A stretch of DNA of 64,000 nt from Chamaecrista fasciculata (GCA_003254925.1 QANZ01000439.1:48604-112603); one strand, 5' to 3'; positions 1 to 15,889 are shown, counted from the stretch's first letter. Made by a program: numbers and translations. The notes: generated by a model from the letters alone, not told the origin.

Positions 1-82
1 TGTGTAAACAACACAAAAGTTCCAAGGACAGACCACAAACCACACAATCAGGGCGGTAGCCAAAGCATTCCGACTATGAATT

Positions 83-3112
<3,030 letters not shown>

Positions 3113-3220
3113 GTTTTCTTCTTCCTTCGATTCAAACGATGAACTGAGAAAAACCACAGAGAATACTCTATTTAACACAAATGTCTGAAATGAGTAAATG
3201 ACTGGACTGGACTAAGCAGC

Positions 3221-3230
3221 CATATATAGT
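3221..3230 (-). promoter_or_regulatory. TATA-like box of the TPI gene
   Basis: The minus strand reads ACTATATATG about 110 bp upstream of the TPI start codon. That predicts transcription starting near 3190 and a 5' UTR of roughly 80 nt. Inferred from sequence and spacing only. Confidence 0.45.
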
Positions 3231-4354
3231 GCAAATTCCCGAATATGCTTAGGGTTTTTTTTTCCCTATTTTCTTTTTCTATTTTCTAACTTGGGTTAAA
3301 GTGACAAATGTTTCCGGACTTTTCACTTACCAAATCCAAGCCTTTTTTTTTTTTTTCCTTCTACTTTATTAATTTATTATTTTACTTTATTAAAAAAAAA
3401 AAAAACAACTTACCAGCCATCAATTTAATTTTGTACCAACTGCTTGTTAGCATCAATTTTGGGTTTTAAAATATTTACATTTTCAGGCCGAAATGAAAAT
3501 ATTCATGTCCTTGATAGCTTTTGCCTATTTTTTTTTTCACAATGAAACAAACAAGATTTATTTACTCATTCAGTTTGCAGTGTTATCTCTCGTTCACTAA
3601 TTTACTTATTCAAATTTTAAAAAATAACAATAAATGATAATTTGTTAGGGGCTGAAAAGCAAATTAAATAATGGTCAAGCATACTTTGGTAAGAACGCCG
3701 AGGTCTAAAAGCAAGCAATTAAATTTGTGGTTACTGGTTATTGATGAAAATGGGCAGTGGAAATTGTTTGTTTTGGAATACATAGGATAGGATGTAGATA
3801 AACAAATCAACCTTAACACACTAAAAAAAACACTTGGCTGCAATTTCGGCTGCCCATGGTTTCCAATCATAATACCATTCACAAATTTAGATGCAACTAC
3901 AATCGCTTTGTACCTACTACAACCTTTTTTTCCTATGGTTGAAAGGTGTGGTTTACTGGTAGTTCTAGATTTTGATGGGTCCGGGTTCTTCAGGATAGAT
4001 AATTAGATATGGATAGCTTTATATGCAAAAAACCACGTCATTATTAAATAGATCATACTAGTTCATCCATATTTGTTATTTTTTATTATTATTTTAAAAT
4101 ACAATAAAAATCATTGCTTTCTATTATAAAAATATTTTTTTAATTTAATTTATATTTCAAAATTTTAAATATAATATTAACATACGCTAGATACATTAAT
4201 TCACCACTAAATTATATACACTTGTCTCTCTTACAATGCTGCAATAGCATTCATATTCATTATTTTTCATCCTAAAATACAGTGAAAGTTTTTTTTCAAA
4301 ATATATATTATTTATATTTATTTAGTTGTTTGCTTGATCTCTAAAATTTCATTG
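3231..4354. other. Intergenic, AT-rich, no gene seen
   Basis: TPI upstream region followed by poly-A/poly-T-rich spacer. I see no coding segment with family resemblance and no clear element ends. Confidence 0.5.
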
Positions 4355-4363
4355 TGACTTAAA

Positions 4364-5053
4364 ATTTTTTTTTGCCTAAAACATAATTCATTCAAAATAA
4401 AGGCAAAATCAAGCACAATACAAACGAAAACAAAGTAAAAATAGTCAATTCTTTCCAAGCATAAACAACACTAGTCAGGATATCAACTGACGAAGGTGGG
4501 GGGTTTACAATCCATCCAAGAGGACTCATTCTCATTTTAGACAAATTGGCAAGATAATCAACTGTCAAATTAGCAGATTTAGGGATCCAACTAAAACTAC
4601 AACCATCTAAAAAATAAGAAACATAAATAAAATCATCTAAATGAGACAGACCCTTCCAAACAGGAAGGTAGACAACCCCAATGGATGTTCTAAAAAAAAG
4701 ACATAAATAGACTCAAAGCAACAATAATAAGATAATAAAACGAAACGACTCCAAGGAAGAGCATCCAAAATTCAAGACCAAACCAGAACCAAATCAGGAA
4801 GCCGTTGTGGAAGCCAGAAGTCGCCGTGGAATGTCTAGTCCAGATTCGCCGCCACAGAATGCCTCCGTGAGAGCCTGATCCAGAATGTCGTCGCCACAGA
4901 ACTCTATAACTAGAGAAAGGGTCACCGCCGCTGAGACAACAACGACCCAAAATTTCACTTAGAAAAACTCTCATGGCGAAGAGAGTTTTCTCACGAAAAA
5001 GAGATTTTAGAGCCGGCTTTTAAAAGTTTGGCATTTACGACAAACTATTTCTT
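4364..5053 (-). mobile_element. Internally deleted L1-type LINE copy (~690 bp)
   Basis: Flanked by the direct repeat TGACTTAAA at 4355-4363 and 5054-5062, consistent with a target-site duplication. Read on the minus strand, it ends in a short A tail (poly-T at about 4365-4373). Just before the tail is the C-terminal part of the RNase H-like domain found at the end of plant LINE ORF2 (about 4430-4680; SFSWIPKSANLTVDYLA is the usual WIPR..N..AD.LA signature). The 5' part (4690-5040) is GC-richer and holds a 94-codon reading frame starting MRVFLSEILG that I do not recognise. Because both ends are bounded by the repeat, this looks like a LINE that lost most of its interior rather than a simple 5' truncation. 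Confidence 0.6.
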
Positions 5054-5062
5054 TGACTTAAA

Positions 5063-5560
5063 TTTGACCTGAATAGTAAAAAAGTCTTCTAATAAAATAA
5101 TTGCATTCACAATTTCACAATTTTAAGATCTTAATATAAAATCACTTACCACTTCTGCAAATCTCATGTTGTATATCATTTATTTAAAAATTAAGGAAAT
5201 AGGTAAGAAATTGAAAAAAGTTATAAACAATTCTGTATAGTGTATACACATATGATTTATATATATATATTGAGAATTGAGATATCAGATATTACCACTA
5301 ATCGTATTAGACATAAATATCTGTAATATCTTGTGAACTTGTATATGGATATCTAACTTATGTGTGGTAACGATGAGCTCGAAGGATAAATTTTATAATA
5401 GAAAAAGCTGAAGATATTCGATTCGGACAGCTCCAAATAATGGACATGAATGTCGACATACAGTGATATTTTTACTAATTCGCCTTTTATTCTTTCCACA
5501 AACTTTTTAGGTTTGGCCAATGAAATCGTGGGATCTCAAGTTCCACCAGCTGCAAGACAT
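5063..5560. other. Intergenic, no gene seen
   Basis: AT-rich spacer with a short (TA)n run near 5250-5270. No supported gene. Confidence 0.5.
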
Positions 5561-6096
5561 GGAACGACAACCACAGATGCAGTAAACTCCAATTTTCTTT
5601 TTCACAAAAAGAAAAATCCTATATCTATTAATTATATCTTGATAGTTTGCCAATGTCACATATCTATTATATCACAACCTTCAAACCAAGCAATGTGAGA
5701 TTTCAACAGTTTTCTCTTCCTTTTCAGTGACTTAAGCTTATATGCATCAACACAATCATTAAATCATCTCTCTCCACCAGTGAATTATACATTCTTAGAC
5801 TGCAATATAATGATGTTATTAGCATCATCAGGTTCCCATCTAGCTAACACCAAGCAATGGGTCAACAAAAAGTGCAAATGAGACATTGAAAGAGCAACTT
5901 CATGATGGCAGCATAAAAGCCTTCATTCATCGTGCATAATACTATCGCCCTACCATGTCATAATCTGAAATGTACAGATACTAATCACGTATATGCTCAA
6001 CTGATTAAATTTCTCAAAGTAATAAATCTAGTCAAAATATATGGATTTTATCAGACAGATTAGTGCTACTGCCACATTTAAAAGAATAAGAGTTTA
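5561..6096. repeat. Duplicated block, copy A
   Basis: Matches 8909-9642 in the same orientation. Segment 5561-5687 pairs with 8909-9028, and 5709-6096 pairs with 9269-9642. The second part is near-identical apart from small indels. Copy A lacks about 240 bp that copy B has at 9029-9268. Neither copy has a convincing reading frame. Confidence 0.85.
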
Positions 6097-8460
6097 AACT
6101 TCGAGGAAACCACATTTTACTCTCTTAAACCAAGGCCTGATTACCATATTAATACATAAAATTTAAATTATAAGAAAACCCTCAATGTAGTAGAACCTAA
6201 TGTTTGGAGTTTTAAGTAAAGCCGTAAAGGTATTTAGGAATGCTTTAAAAAGTTTAGGGAGATTATTATTATTATTTTATTATTATTATTATTACACTGT
6301 GATGCTTATGTACCAATTTCATAATTAGGCCTTAGACCTTAGTTCTAAAAGGTTTTTAAGGGGGGCACCGGTGGGGTGGGTATATATATGTGATTTCCCC
6401 TTGAATTGAAAAAAATGACTGCATTGATTGGCTGCAAAAAAAGCTATACTGATAACTTAAGTACTAATTAATTAGAATTTCGTATTTATGATCTTATCCT
6501 GCTTTGGCAGAGGTGCTGTAACAACTAAGGCATGAACCAGAAACCCCAAGTGCTTGTAAAATCAAGTAATGACATCTACGATAAATTACAGAAAAAGAAA
6601 GAGAAACATATAAATTAATCCTTGAAAGAATTTGATCCAAATGAAAGGCTGTCATTTTCTTATTTGAATGCAAATTGAATGGTGGGGCACCTGGAAAAAA
6701 TAGAAAGAAAGAAAGAAATATTAGGAGAGGACTCAGACTAGAGATTACTAGTGTTAATATTTTGCCAAACTTAGCTTCGATTATTGCAAAACTTGGTTTC
6801 TTTAACAAGGAAACTGCGTCTGCCACTTTCACATGCCAACATACAAGTAGGACACCTCCATTATATATATTCCTTAAAAGAGTTAAGCAGAGTAACGTAC
6901 CTTGGCCAATTATTCATATCATAATACTGCAAAAAATGCTTTGGATCCTTATCAGCACTTCATGAATTAATGACATGGATGGCATTCAAAAATTTTTGCT
7001 TTATGAAAGGAGTAAATGAAAGAAAATTTATTGCGAAAGTTTAAACTTTTTTTTTTTGGCTTTTGAAAAAATTTCAGCATCCTTAATTATTCATTCCTTC
7101 CCATATATCTCATTTCACTCCCATGATCATCCCTCTCTCTATATAATATCTCCTTTCTCTGCTCCCATTCTTCACCTTCTTCACTTTCATTTCCTCTTCA
7201 TTTCATTCTTCTTTCTTCATTCTTTCTTCTTCCTCCTCATCATCTTCTCCTGCTGCTACCACTGTTTACTACACCATCCTTCGCTTGCCGCCCTCCCTTC
7301 AGTCGTCAGACATCGCCGCCGGTGGTCTACGGTATATTGTGTCTATGTTTCTGTTGTTTTCATTAATAAAAGTGAAAGCTTATCTTCTATGTGTCTATGT
7401 TTTCATTATTTACCGCTGTTTGATCTCTCTCTCTTTCCATGAACATATTGCAATTCCATAACAATTTATATATCTTGATTTGGGATCTACATTTACTAGG
7501 ACAAAAATATAACCATATAGTAAGATTTTTGCAATCTTTATATAATTTTTAAAATATCAAGTATAAATAATGTCTAAAAAAAGCATGGGAACAAATTTTT
7601 TACAGCATAGTCCATTATTTAACTTAAGTTAATATTCTAAGTTCTAACGAAAATACGTTTAAGAGGTGAAAGGGCATAGGATACTATAAATTATCTAGGC
7701 TACGAGAAGGACTATATAAGGACTTTGTAGGTATGGAAATTGCATTTAACATATTAAAGCGATTTGAAATTTCGTGATAGTTCCGAATTTGATGAACAGA
7801 GGCAATATAAATGAGGTTGCTTTTGAATTTCCATTAATCTGCTAATATAAATGAGGTTGCAGACTGGCCATTACCCTTATTTTTGGAAACCATCATCCAA
7901 CCACTCTTTCGTCTTGCGCATCCGTGACACTTAATGCTTCAATTTTATCTCATTTGTATTCAAAATTATGTTTTTTATTTCATGAAATTAATTAATTACA
8001 TGAATGCTCTATAAATAACTGGACATTAGGTTAAATGAAGCGTTCATCTTCCTTCCTTCCTGCAGCTTCTCTCTCTTTCTCTCTTTCACTGTTCTGAAAG
8101 TTAGTTCTTCTGCCGCTAATAATTTCAGTTTTCTCATTTTCTCTTGAAATTTATGTTAGTATTTCTTCTTATTCATAATTCCAAAACACCATTTAAATAT
8201 TTTGGTGAATCTGATTTTCCTTACTTATTTTGAATTTTGGACATCTATTGCAGTTTTGAGTTATTGATCTAGTGGAACACAAGTGCTAAGTGTACCGTGA
8301 TGAATTACAATGTGTTTTTAAGAGTAATGGAAGGTTGAAGTTTTGCTCCACTATGATTTCTTTGATTAAAATAGGTAAGCACCACCACCATATCTGCCAT
8401 TAATATTATGGAATATTTGTACTAATAGGCTTCAAGTAGTATTGAAATCACTAAATATGA
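6097..8460. other. Intergenic, no supported gene
   Basis: Holds an ATT-type microsatellite at about 6263-6295 and a CT-rich stretch with TATA-like CTATATAATA near 7139-7148. There is a second CT-rich leader-like stretch at 8050-8095 and a 17 bp direct repeat (AATATAAATGAGGTTGC) at about 7805 and 7844. The CT-rich stretches resemble 5' leaders, but nothing coding follows that I can assign to a family. A small reading frame at 7056-7442 is low-complexity Phe/Ser/Leu/His and unsupported. Confidence 0.5.
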
Positions 8461-8700
8461 TTTGTTAGAATATTCATTTTGGACGATGAAATTCCAGAAT
8501 ATAAACCTTGGGATGAAGAATCTGAGGAGGACCCGTAAGAAGATTCAGAGGAAGATCCCGAGGAGAATATAGAGGAAGACCTCGAGGAGGATCCCGAAGA
8601 GGATCCAAAGGTAATCCTCGAAGAGGATCATCATCACGAAGAATCAGAAGCGATGATGATTTCTGGCCCATATTTCCTAGTGATCCCCTCGAGTTGTAGT
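8461..8700 (+). pseudogene. Fragment with acidic Glu-Asp-Pro repeats, possible transposon-derived coding relic
   Basis: The plus strand reads as an acidic repeat (DDEIPEYKPWDEESEEDP, a stop, then repeated EEDPEE-like units). The stop codon, lack of a start and short length argue against a live gene. Acidic EEDPEEDP tracts occur in plant retrotransposon gag-like proteins, but I cannot show homology. Confidence 0.3.
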
Positions 8701-8908
8701 TGGATGTGGTCTTACCAAATTCGCGAGCTCATCCAAATGAAGTGGATAACGTAGAGAAAGGAGAAGAAGTAGGCTAGCCCTTCACTCCAGCTTTGATGAT
8801 ATATATTGCTGAGAGAGACAAAGAAGCTTTGACGACGGAGCAAGGAAGAAGACGACGGAGGCTAGGACAAAACGGCGTCGTTTTGGCTACAGTAAAAAAA
8901 AACTTGCT

Positions 8909-9642
8909 GGAACGACAACCACAGATGCAGTAAACTCCAATTTTTTTTCACAAAAAGAAAAATCCTATATCTATTATATCTTGATAGTTTGCCAATGTCA
9001 TATATATAATCACAAGCTTCAAACCTTTTAGTAAGCTCCGGAAATCACCTGTTACAATCATGAATGCCATATACCCGAAGGTCCACATGAAAAAAAGAAA
9101 AGAAAAAGAAAGCACCCTTTTAATGACGTCTTCCTCCTCAGGAGATTAAATCAAGTTTTGCTGTTCAAGTCTCTTGTCTGTGCTTAGCTAAAATGAACAA
9201 ATGCTGGAAAAGTGTAGAAGCTTTCATAAACTATGCTTCAGAAATTTCTCTGCACATCTTCGAACACAGGTTTCCTCTTCCTTTTGCAGTGATTTAAGCT
9301 TATATGCATCAACACAATCATTAAATCATCTCTCCACCAGTGAATTATACATTCTTAGACTGCAATATAATGATGTTATTAGCAATTAGCATCAGGTTCC
9401 CATCTAACACCAAGCATTGGGTCAACAATAAGTGCAAATGAGACATTGAAAGAGCAACTTCATTAAAAGCCTTCATCGTGCATAATACTATCGCCCTACC
9501 ATGTCATAATCTGAAATGTACAGATACTAATCACGTATATCCTCAACTGATTAAATTTCTCAAAGTAATAAATCTAATCAAAATATATGGGGTTTATCAG
9601 ACAGATTAATGCTACTGCCACATTAAAAAGAATAAGAGTTTA
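8909..9642. repeat. Duplicated block, copy B
   Basis: Direct-orientation partner of 5561-6096, about 3.4 kb away. It has an extra ~240 bp (9029-9268) missing from copy A. Where the copies match they differ mostly by short indels, so the duplication is probably fairly recent. Confidence 0.85.
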
Positions 9643-9880
9643 TCCTTGAAAGATACACAAATTAACAACTCAATCATTGAAAATTTAGTTTACAGTCTTT
9701 AGTCCCTAAAAGTTGTGAAACCATTATATTTAAATCCTCTTATCCTTGCAAATTAGTCCTTAAAAATCGGCTTAAAGGATTAAGTTTTATACCCTTCACA
9801 ATTTTCAAAGACTAAAGTGTGTAAATCAGATTTTCAAGGATTGAATTGTCAATTCCTGTATTTTTCAAGAACCAAATTGT
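9643..9880. mobile_element. Small foldback (MITE-like) element
   Basis: The left arm (about 9643-9723) and right arm (about 9806-9880) are imperfect inverted repeats. Both carry CTTGAAA.ATACA, AA.TCAAT..TTGAAAAT and TTTAGTC motifs in mirrored order. It abuts the right end of duplicated block copy B. No clear target duplication seen. Confidence 0.55.
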
Positions 9881-10334
9881 ATGTTTACTAAAAAAGAAAC
9901 TCCTCAGACAATGTTGTTCCCAAAACGTGCAGGTGCAACATAAGGATGTTGGACAGGTTTTAAGGAGAAGTTCACTTGCTTCACACAAAGAGTACCACAA
10001 AAATTGAAACAGTTGTGGCATTGATAACTTACAAAGTACCAAGAAGCGCCCCGGCATACGAAATTCAGTCACTATAGAATATAGAATGCTTAATGAACAT
10101 ATGTTATGCACTTAATTTTGACAAATCTGACAATATCAAGAACTTCACTCTTTCTCTGCAAATTTGCAATTTCTCACAAAAACACATAACATGATCGATA
10201 AGTAAAAAACAACTACACACATTACATTGATTTAAGAGCTATAAAAACTCAAAAGACAACAACACCTAATATATGGTTTCATTGGAGTATTTAGAATTTT
10301 TTGAAGTTCGAAATTCGTCGGTGACTATTACATT

Positions 10335-10516
10335 TAAAATTCCCATGGAAGTGATGCAAGGTCGTGAGTTTGATTTCGGTTGCTGATGTGAGGGTCTTGA
10401 TAGTAGACGATCTGTAAGTATCTTTGTAGATGCTCATAGAGTTTGTAAACATGCCCTGACCTTAGCTTGGTGAGCCCCTGGGCCCAACCACTTAAAATTT
10501 AATTGTCAAAAAAAAG
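10335..10516 (+). mobile_element. tRNA-derived SINE, degenerate copy
   Basis: Shares an ordered set of motifs with the reverse complement of 41472-41665: GTCGTGAGTT, TAGTAGACGATCT, GTTTGTAAAC and TTGGTGAG. It ends in a short A-rich tail after AATTGTC (about 10507-10515). The box B region is present but decayed; box A is barely recognisable. Confidence 0.55.
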
Positions 10517-11129
10517 ATATTTATGCAAAAGCAGTAAGCATATATTATGATAATTTCATAATTTATGTTCCCAATCCAAACTCAACCTTAACTGATACAG
10601 ATTTGTGGCTCCATGATTGAAGCCTGATTGTGAAGGCAGACAACAAAATATGGATCTATGAAAAAAAAAATTTTCTCTGTGACTACCGGCATCAAGGCCT
10701 TAACCAATACATGGCAAGAAACTACAAATCATAAGTAATAACTGCTACAATCATTTTTACATCAGTTAACACTAATAGTTACAATTGAATGGCACACTAA
10801 ACTCCGTGATAAACTCTAAATGATGTCTACCAGCCAGACTAATATGCATATGAACATGAACCCTTACAGGAAGAAATCCAGAAGAAACTAAAACACCTGA
10901 ATTTGAGTTATTCTAGCGTTTCTACAAGAAGGGGGTGTTCAAGTGGTTGCAACAGTGAAAAGCTAACGGTCCCTTTTGACATTGGTTGAGGATCATGTTC
11001 AAGGCTTTAAAAAGGGGATTTTGCTTAATTTCTTCGTTAAATTCATAGATCAGAATGATTGGCACAAACTAATCAAGCAACTAGCTTCAAAGCCTCGAAA
11101 GACACAGTCTGATAAGGTCTAAGAAACCC
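10517..11129. other. 3' flank of the TRM gene, no other gene seen
   Basis: AT-rich sequence just downstream of the minus-strand DUF4378 gene. Probably contains its 3' UTR. No supported coding segment. Confidence 0.45.
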
Positions 11130-13825
11130 TCATGAGAAGATAATTTCATCTAATAGATCATCCACAATCATGTCCTCTAGTTCAAGTGCCACACACTCCT
11201 CTTCCCATTGGAGGTTCATCCAGCCACTTCTTGCCAAATCTCGTCCAACAACATCGTCTAATGTCTGATCTAGCTCTGGCCTCAAGCTCAGGTAAGAGTT
11301 AACTCTAGTCCACACTTCCTTAAGAAGGTGGCTTCCCTTAGGCACTGGACGAAGGCGGAAGTTAAAGGAGAAGGGCCTAGGGAAGTAGGTTGACGATCCT
11401 TCATATATTTCAAGCAGCACCTCGTTGACTATATTAAAAAGAAGTTGATGATCATTGTGTATGCTAATCTCTTTCCCAGAGAACTCAATTTCTTTGAACA
11501 AAGAAGCCTCCAAATCCTTGAATAAGGAGGGCTTTAGTGTCTGGTTTTCCGTGTGCCACATTTGAGTATGCTCATTCTCCATGAAGCCTGAAACTTCAAT
11601 AATATGCTTCACATAATTGAAATCGGAATCGGTTTCTACATCTGAGCCAAAGAGCAGGAAATAATTGTCACGTCTCTTGTTTGTCTCTTTTTCTGGCAAA
11701 GAATATCTGCTTTCTGTTTTTGGCAATTCATTGTACATCTCATCCTTGCCAGAGCCTCTAGTATTTCTCTCTGTACCTGTTGTGGTTCAACCAATACAAT
11801 TACATTCACCATTACTGCAGTTGAGAGAGCACAATGACTATATGGAGATTTTAAGAGAAAAGCTAACTAAATTTTTCTTCAAAATTTATTCATGTCCAAT
11901 CTTATCTCTGATTATCAAACAAATAAAATAGCCAGTTCATGATAGAATAGCATCTTTTAAAAAAAATATGAACAGATATTTATTACCTTCTGCAATATTG
12001 GTTGCACTCTCTTCACAGCTGGTATCAAGAACTTCCACTATATCCTTGCCTTGATTGATAATCATTTCTATTTCCACATTTTCTTTGTAAGAACTTCCAT
12101 CTTCCACCTCTGGCTCATGTGTCTCCACAACTAAATTGGATAAAATATTGGGAGTTACATCCCTCCAACTGCTTTCCACCTTCTCCTGAACCTCAGTCTC
12201 TATAACATCATCGAGTGGCTTGTCTTTCTTTACACGAATCACTGATTTCTGTTGAACAAGAACATCAGCTTCATCTTTTTTGTTATAATCCGAAGAAGTT
12301 TTAGCTGGAATACTCCCTGTGTCATTTGCATCATAAATGGCCTCGTGTAGAATGAAGCTTAGAGAGCCGAAATTAGGGAGAGACAAATTCCTTTTGGACA
12401 ACTTAGGAGCATACCCACTTGTGTGATTCTTGTCCTCATTTGTCACTTTTAAGCTCTTAGACAACGAGCTATGCCACCTGCGGTCTTTGCCAAAACTTCG
12501 CTCAAACAACTGAGTATATCTATCCAATGATTCATTTAGTGAAGATGTTCTTCTCATGAAGCGAACTTCATGTTTGTTGGAGTCATTATCAGAAGCTTTG
12601 GTCATATTTGAGCTTCTATTCTCAATGATTCCATCCACTAAACTTTGTGACACCTCTTTCCCGAGCCTATTTTCAGGTAAAGCTCTGTAAGAAGTTTGAT
12701 AGCCATTTTTTGTGAATTCCGTAAGAGCATGCTTTATCTTCTGCTTTATAACTTTGAAACGATGAAGAACCAATTGATTCCACCCTTTATGATTTAATCC
12801 TCGTGAAGGCCTCGACAAAGAGAAATCTGAATTTTGTTTCATATCACTGTCTACTTCATGATCACTCACAAATGGCAATGCCTTCATATAAGAAATATCT
12901 TTTGCAAACGTTTGTGGTGCTTCAGTACCAGCAAGCAACTTCTCCCCCTTTGGGAAGGCCCAAATTTCGTTTTGTTTATGTTTGAGGGTACTTCTTGAGT
13001 TGATGTTCCTGATTTGTGAAGATTTTGCCATGGGAAAGGAACCGCATTTCGTCAATCTTGCTTTCTTGTTCAGGAAGCTTTTCTCACCAACGTCTAGATC
13101 TCTTAAAAATTTCAGGAGCAAATCTTTCTCCGCTTTAAATACCTCTAAAACATCATTACGTTCCTTAAACTTACTTGAAATCTCTCTGTCAAGCCTTTTA
13201 TTTTCCATGGCAGATTTATCTGAAGACTCCATATGCTGTGGTTTACTATGGAAGCTCAAGACCCAACCTTTGGAACTAGCTTCTTTTGACCTATTTTCAG
13301 TAGCACTTGCGTTTTTACTATGTCGACTAACCTGAAATTCATTAGATTTTTATAAGTATATGTTGTCAAACTGGGGATGCCCATTTATCAAAAACTTTAA
13401 AGAATGATCAAAGAGTACCGGAAGAGGTTTAACATCTACATCCCCTAATTGCTGGTCCTCGCTGATACTATGATTATGCAAATTGGTTTTTCTCTCATCT
13501 GCAGTCAGGTGATAATAGAATCTTGTAAGTGTATAAAGTATAAACAGAGGCTATAATTTAGAAACTTAAAAGACAGTAGAGAATTGAGCAACTTTTAGAC
13601 AACTATTGAGTAAAAGGAAAAGGAGGTAAACTATAATATATATATACATATATATAGCTTACATCTGGCATGTCTTCTCCAGTGACGCTTTTTGTGAGGA
13701 AAGACCTTTTTAACGTTACGCCAATGATGGTAGTGAAGTATATGAAGTATACCCCACATGCATCCTGATTTATTGTTCTGAAATTGCACAGTGGAATCAC
13801 TGGAAGAAAGCAAGTGCTTTCCCAT
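11130..13825 (-). CDS. TRM-family (TON1 RECRUITING MOTIF) DUF4378 protein, TRM32-like
   Basis: Coding exons in order: 13663-13825, 13419-13498, 11987-13331, 11130-11776. They sum to 2235 nt, giving 744 residues. The N-terminus begins MGKHLL and carries the motif GCMWGILHILHYHHW (about residues 22-36), typical of this plant family. The middle is long, polar and low in predicted structure, with a basic segment near residues 40-55. The C-terminus (about 640-744) is the DUF4378 block: LRPVPKGSHLLKEVW, then a conserved Trp, and ELEDMIVDDLLDEI, the C-terminal TRM signature. TRM proteins bind TON1/PP2A at cortical microtubule arrays and the preprophase band; that role is inferred from family. The exact subfamily is uncertain. 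A (TA)n microsatellite sits in intron 1 close to the donor. Start chosen because the conserved N-terminal motif follows at once. Confidence 0.88.
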
Positions 13826-13834
13826 ATTTTAACG

Positions 13835-14358
13835 CTGCTAATTTATACTGTAGTTTCAAAACCACTCGAGTGATAATAATCAATTCCTTCCTGCCACTAG
13901 GCCTTGTCCTGCGGAACCCTGATTAAATAAATAAAGAAGAAAAATAAGGCATATATGTAAAAGAAACAAAGAACTCCATTAAACATGAAGGGCTTTTGCT
14001 TCACACTCAGTGTTTTCCAGATTTCTTAGAAACCATTGCAGAAGAGAAACAGACACACAAGCAGATTTATAACTTTATATTATGACTCGTGAACAGAGTA
14101 GCCAAAACTATCAAACGAAAATACCAGTAACTCTCAGTTCCATGTGGGAGTTTCATCAAACAGAGGGTGGGCTATATGTTCAAAACGATAAAAATTGAAA
14201 CAGGCACAGAATATAACAATTGTAATCAATAAAAAAAAACTTATTAATTTTAATAAATAGAAGTCTATGGTTTCTTTTGAATCTGAAACATAACATAGCA
14301 GAAAAGGGAATTCGAAAGACGAAACAAACAGGAATAAATAAATGGCATGAATCGTAAC
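13835..14358 (-). other. Probable 5' UTR intron of the TRM gene
   Basis: On the minus strand a GAG|GTTACG donor near 14358 and an AATTAGCAG acceptor at about 13835 bracket a non-coding stretch. The acceptor lies nine bases before the ATG. This would give a leader exon around 14359-14500, CT-rich in the sense strand (GAA repeat on plus at 14481-14500). Inferred from splice-site look only. Confidence 0.35.
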
Positions 14359-14500
14359 CTCTGAATCAAAGAGAAAACGGTGAGCTCCGAAGCAGCTGAT
14401 AAGAATAAACTTGAGCGACCACTAAATTACAAAATGAATAAATGGAAATAGATTATTGTTTGAGTGATACATAAAAAGAGAAGAAGAAGAAGAAGAAGAG

Positions 14501-15889
14501 GAAATAGATGGAAAAGTTAGTTATGGAGGGCAATATAGCAAAATCATTTCGGCGAAAAACACCCGCCAAAGAAAGCTGGTCATTTCTCGCTCTTACTTGG
14601 ACCAAAGTCTATAAAAGTAAGCCAAGTTGTAAAGCAAAAAAAAAGGACTAAAATGTAGTATTACACTAATTAATATCAAATAAATGATTAATTATGGAGG
14701 GTAGAGACTGTTAGATTAGACAGACTCTGTATGTGTGATTATTAAAGCGAAAAAGGTTTGGTAGGTACAGAGTGGAGAGTGGAGAAGGAGATGTAAATTG
14801 ATGAACAGAAATGATTGTGAATTGATTCTTTCTTTTTATTTATTTATAATTAAAGATTCGGGTTAATCAGTTTAGGGTATTTATTTAATATATTGATCAA
14901 ATCACCAAAGTTGGAATTGCATTTTGTTGCTTTTTAATTTATTTTGTCTTTCCAAACATAGCTTTAAACTTGGGACCAACATAATTAATAGAATGTAATC
15001 GTTTGGTGATAGAGTAGCCCATAGGACGATTAGTATAAGCATCCAAGAATAAATTTTGTGACTTATTTAACAAATTTGAACTAGTACACGAAATAGACAC
15101 TGAAAGAGATTGATTACCATCGATTCAACAATTCAATAACATGATCTGATTTACAGAAATGTTAAAACTGTGAAGAGTAAGAATTTTTTATAATACACGT
15201 AAATGGTTGGAGCAGACATGAGAATGAGGTGTGCAAGTGAGACCATTCTAGAAAATGGTTGAGACAAAGATATTATCGCAAAAATAATTGACCAAAGACA
15301 ATTAAAGCTTGAAATGGTCAGATTCAACTGAATAAACCGTTGAAGAAACTCGTGGAATTGCCCGAGTTAAGATTGTATTAGAAGCATAATGCAATTAAAC
15401 AACCTCATAAAATATAAGGGCCATCCCTGAAGACCATGACTCGTTTTGAATACGTCAACCTTCCATTAGGAACAGAAATCCGATCTTGTACGCAAGTATT
15501 ATTGAACATATACGTTACAGATATTTTTAAATACATGCTTGTTAAATAATTAACATTACTTCTTAAACACCCTGACTTTGACGTCTATGCTTTGGATGAT
15601 TGGATCACTTTACCGCTTAACGATAAAAACTATGATCGAATTAACAAAAAACGGTGATGATAGTGGGCCGGCCCATCATAGCCCATAATCCAGTACTAAT
15701 TGGGCTGAGCTAGCATTGTAAACTCATATAAGATAGATGGAGCAACCTGATAAAAAGAAAAAAAAAAAGATAGATGGAACAACCTCATACCCTCTTATTA
15801 TATATGTCAAAAATGTATAAGGAATATGCATAATTTCTGGAATTTATACTTCCTATCATTTTTATTCTATTTCAATTTTAATTTTTTAA
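14501..15889. other. Intergenic, no gene seen
   Basis: Upstream region of the TRM gene, then AT-rich spacer. No supported gene or element ends. Confidence 0.5.

Noticed and set aside
5900-5935. Faint resemblance to microRNA sequence in the duplicated block
   Set aside because: Does not match miR167 or other conserved families I know on either strand, and no stem-loop partner seen.
6494-6965. Overlapping ~100-codon frames on both strands
   Set aside because: No family resemblance, and the two overlap on opposite strands; neither has gene-like context.
7056-7442. 128-codon plus-strand reading frame after a CT-rich leader-like stretch
   Set aside because: Low-complexity Phe/Ser/Leu/His translation of pyrimidine-rich DNA; no domain, and the start lies within the CT tract.
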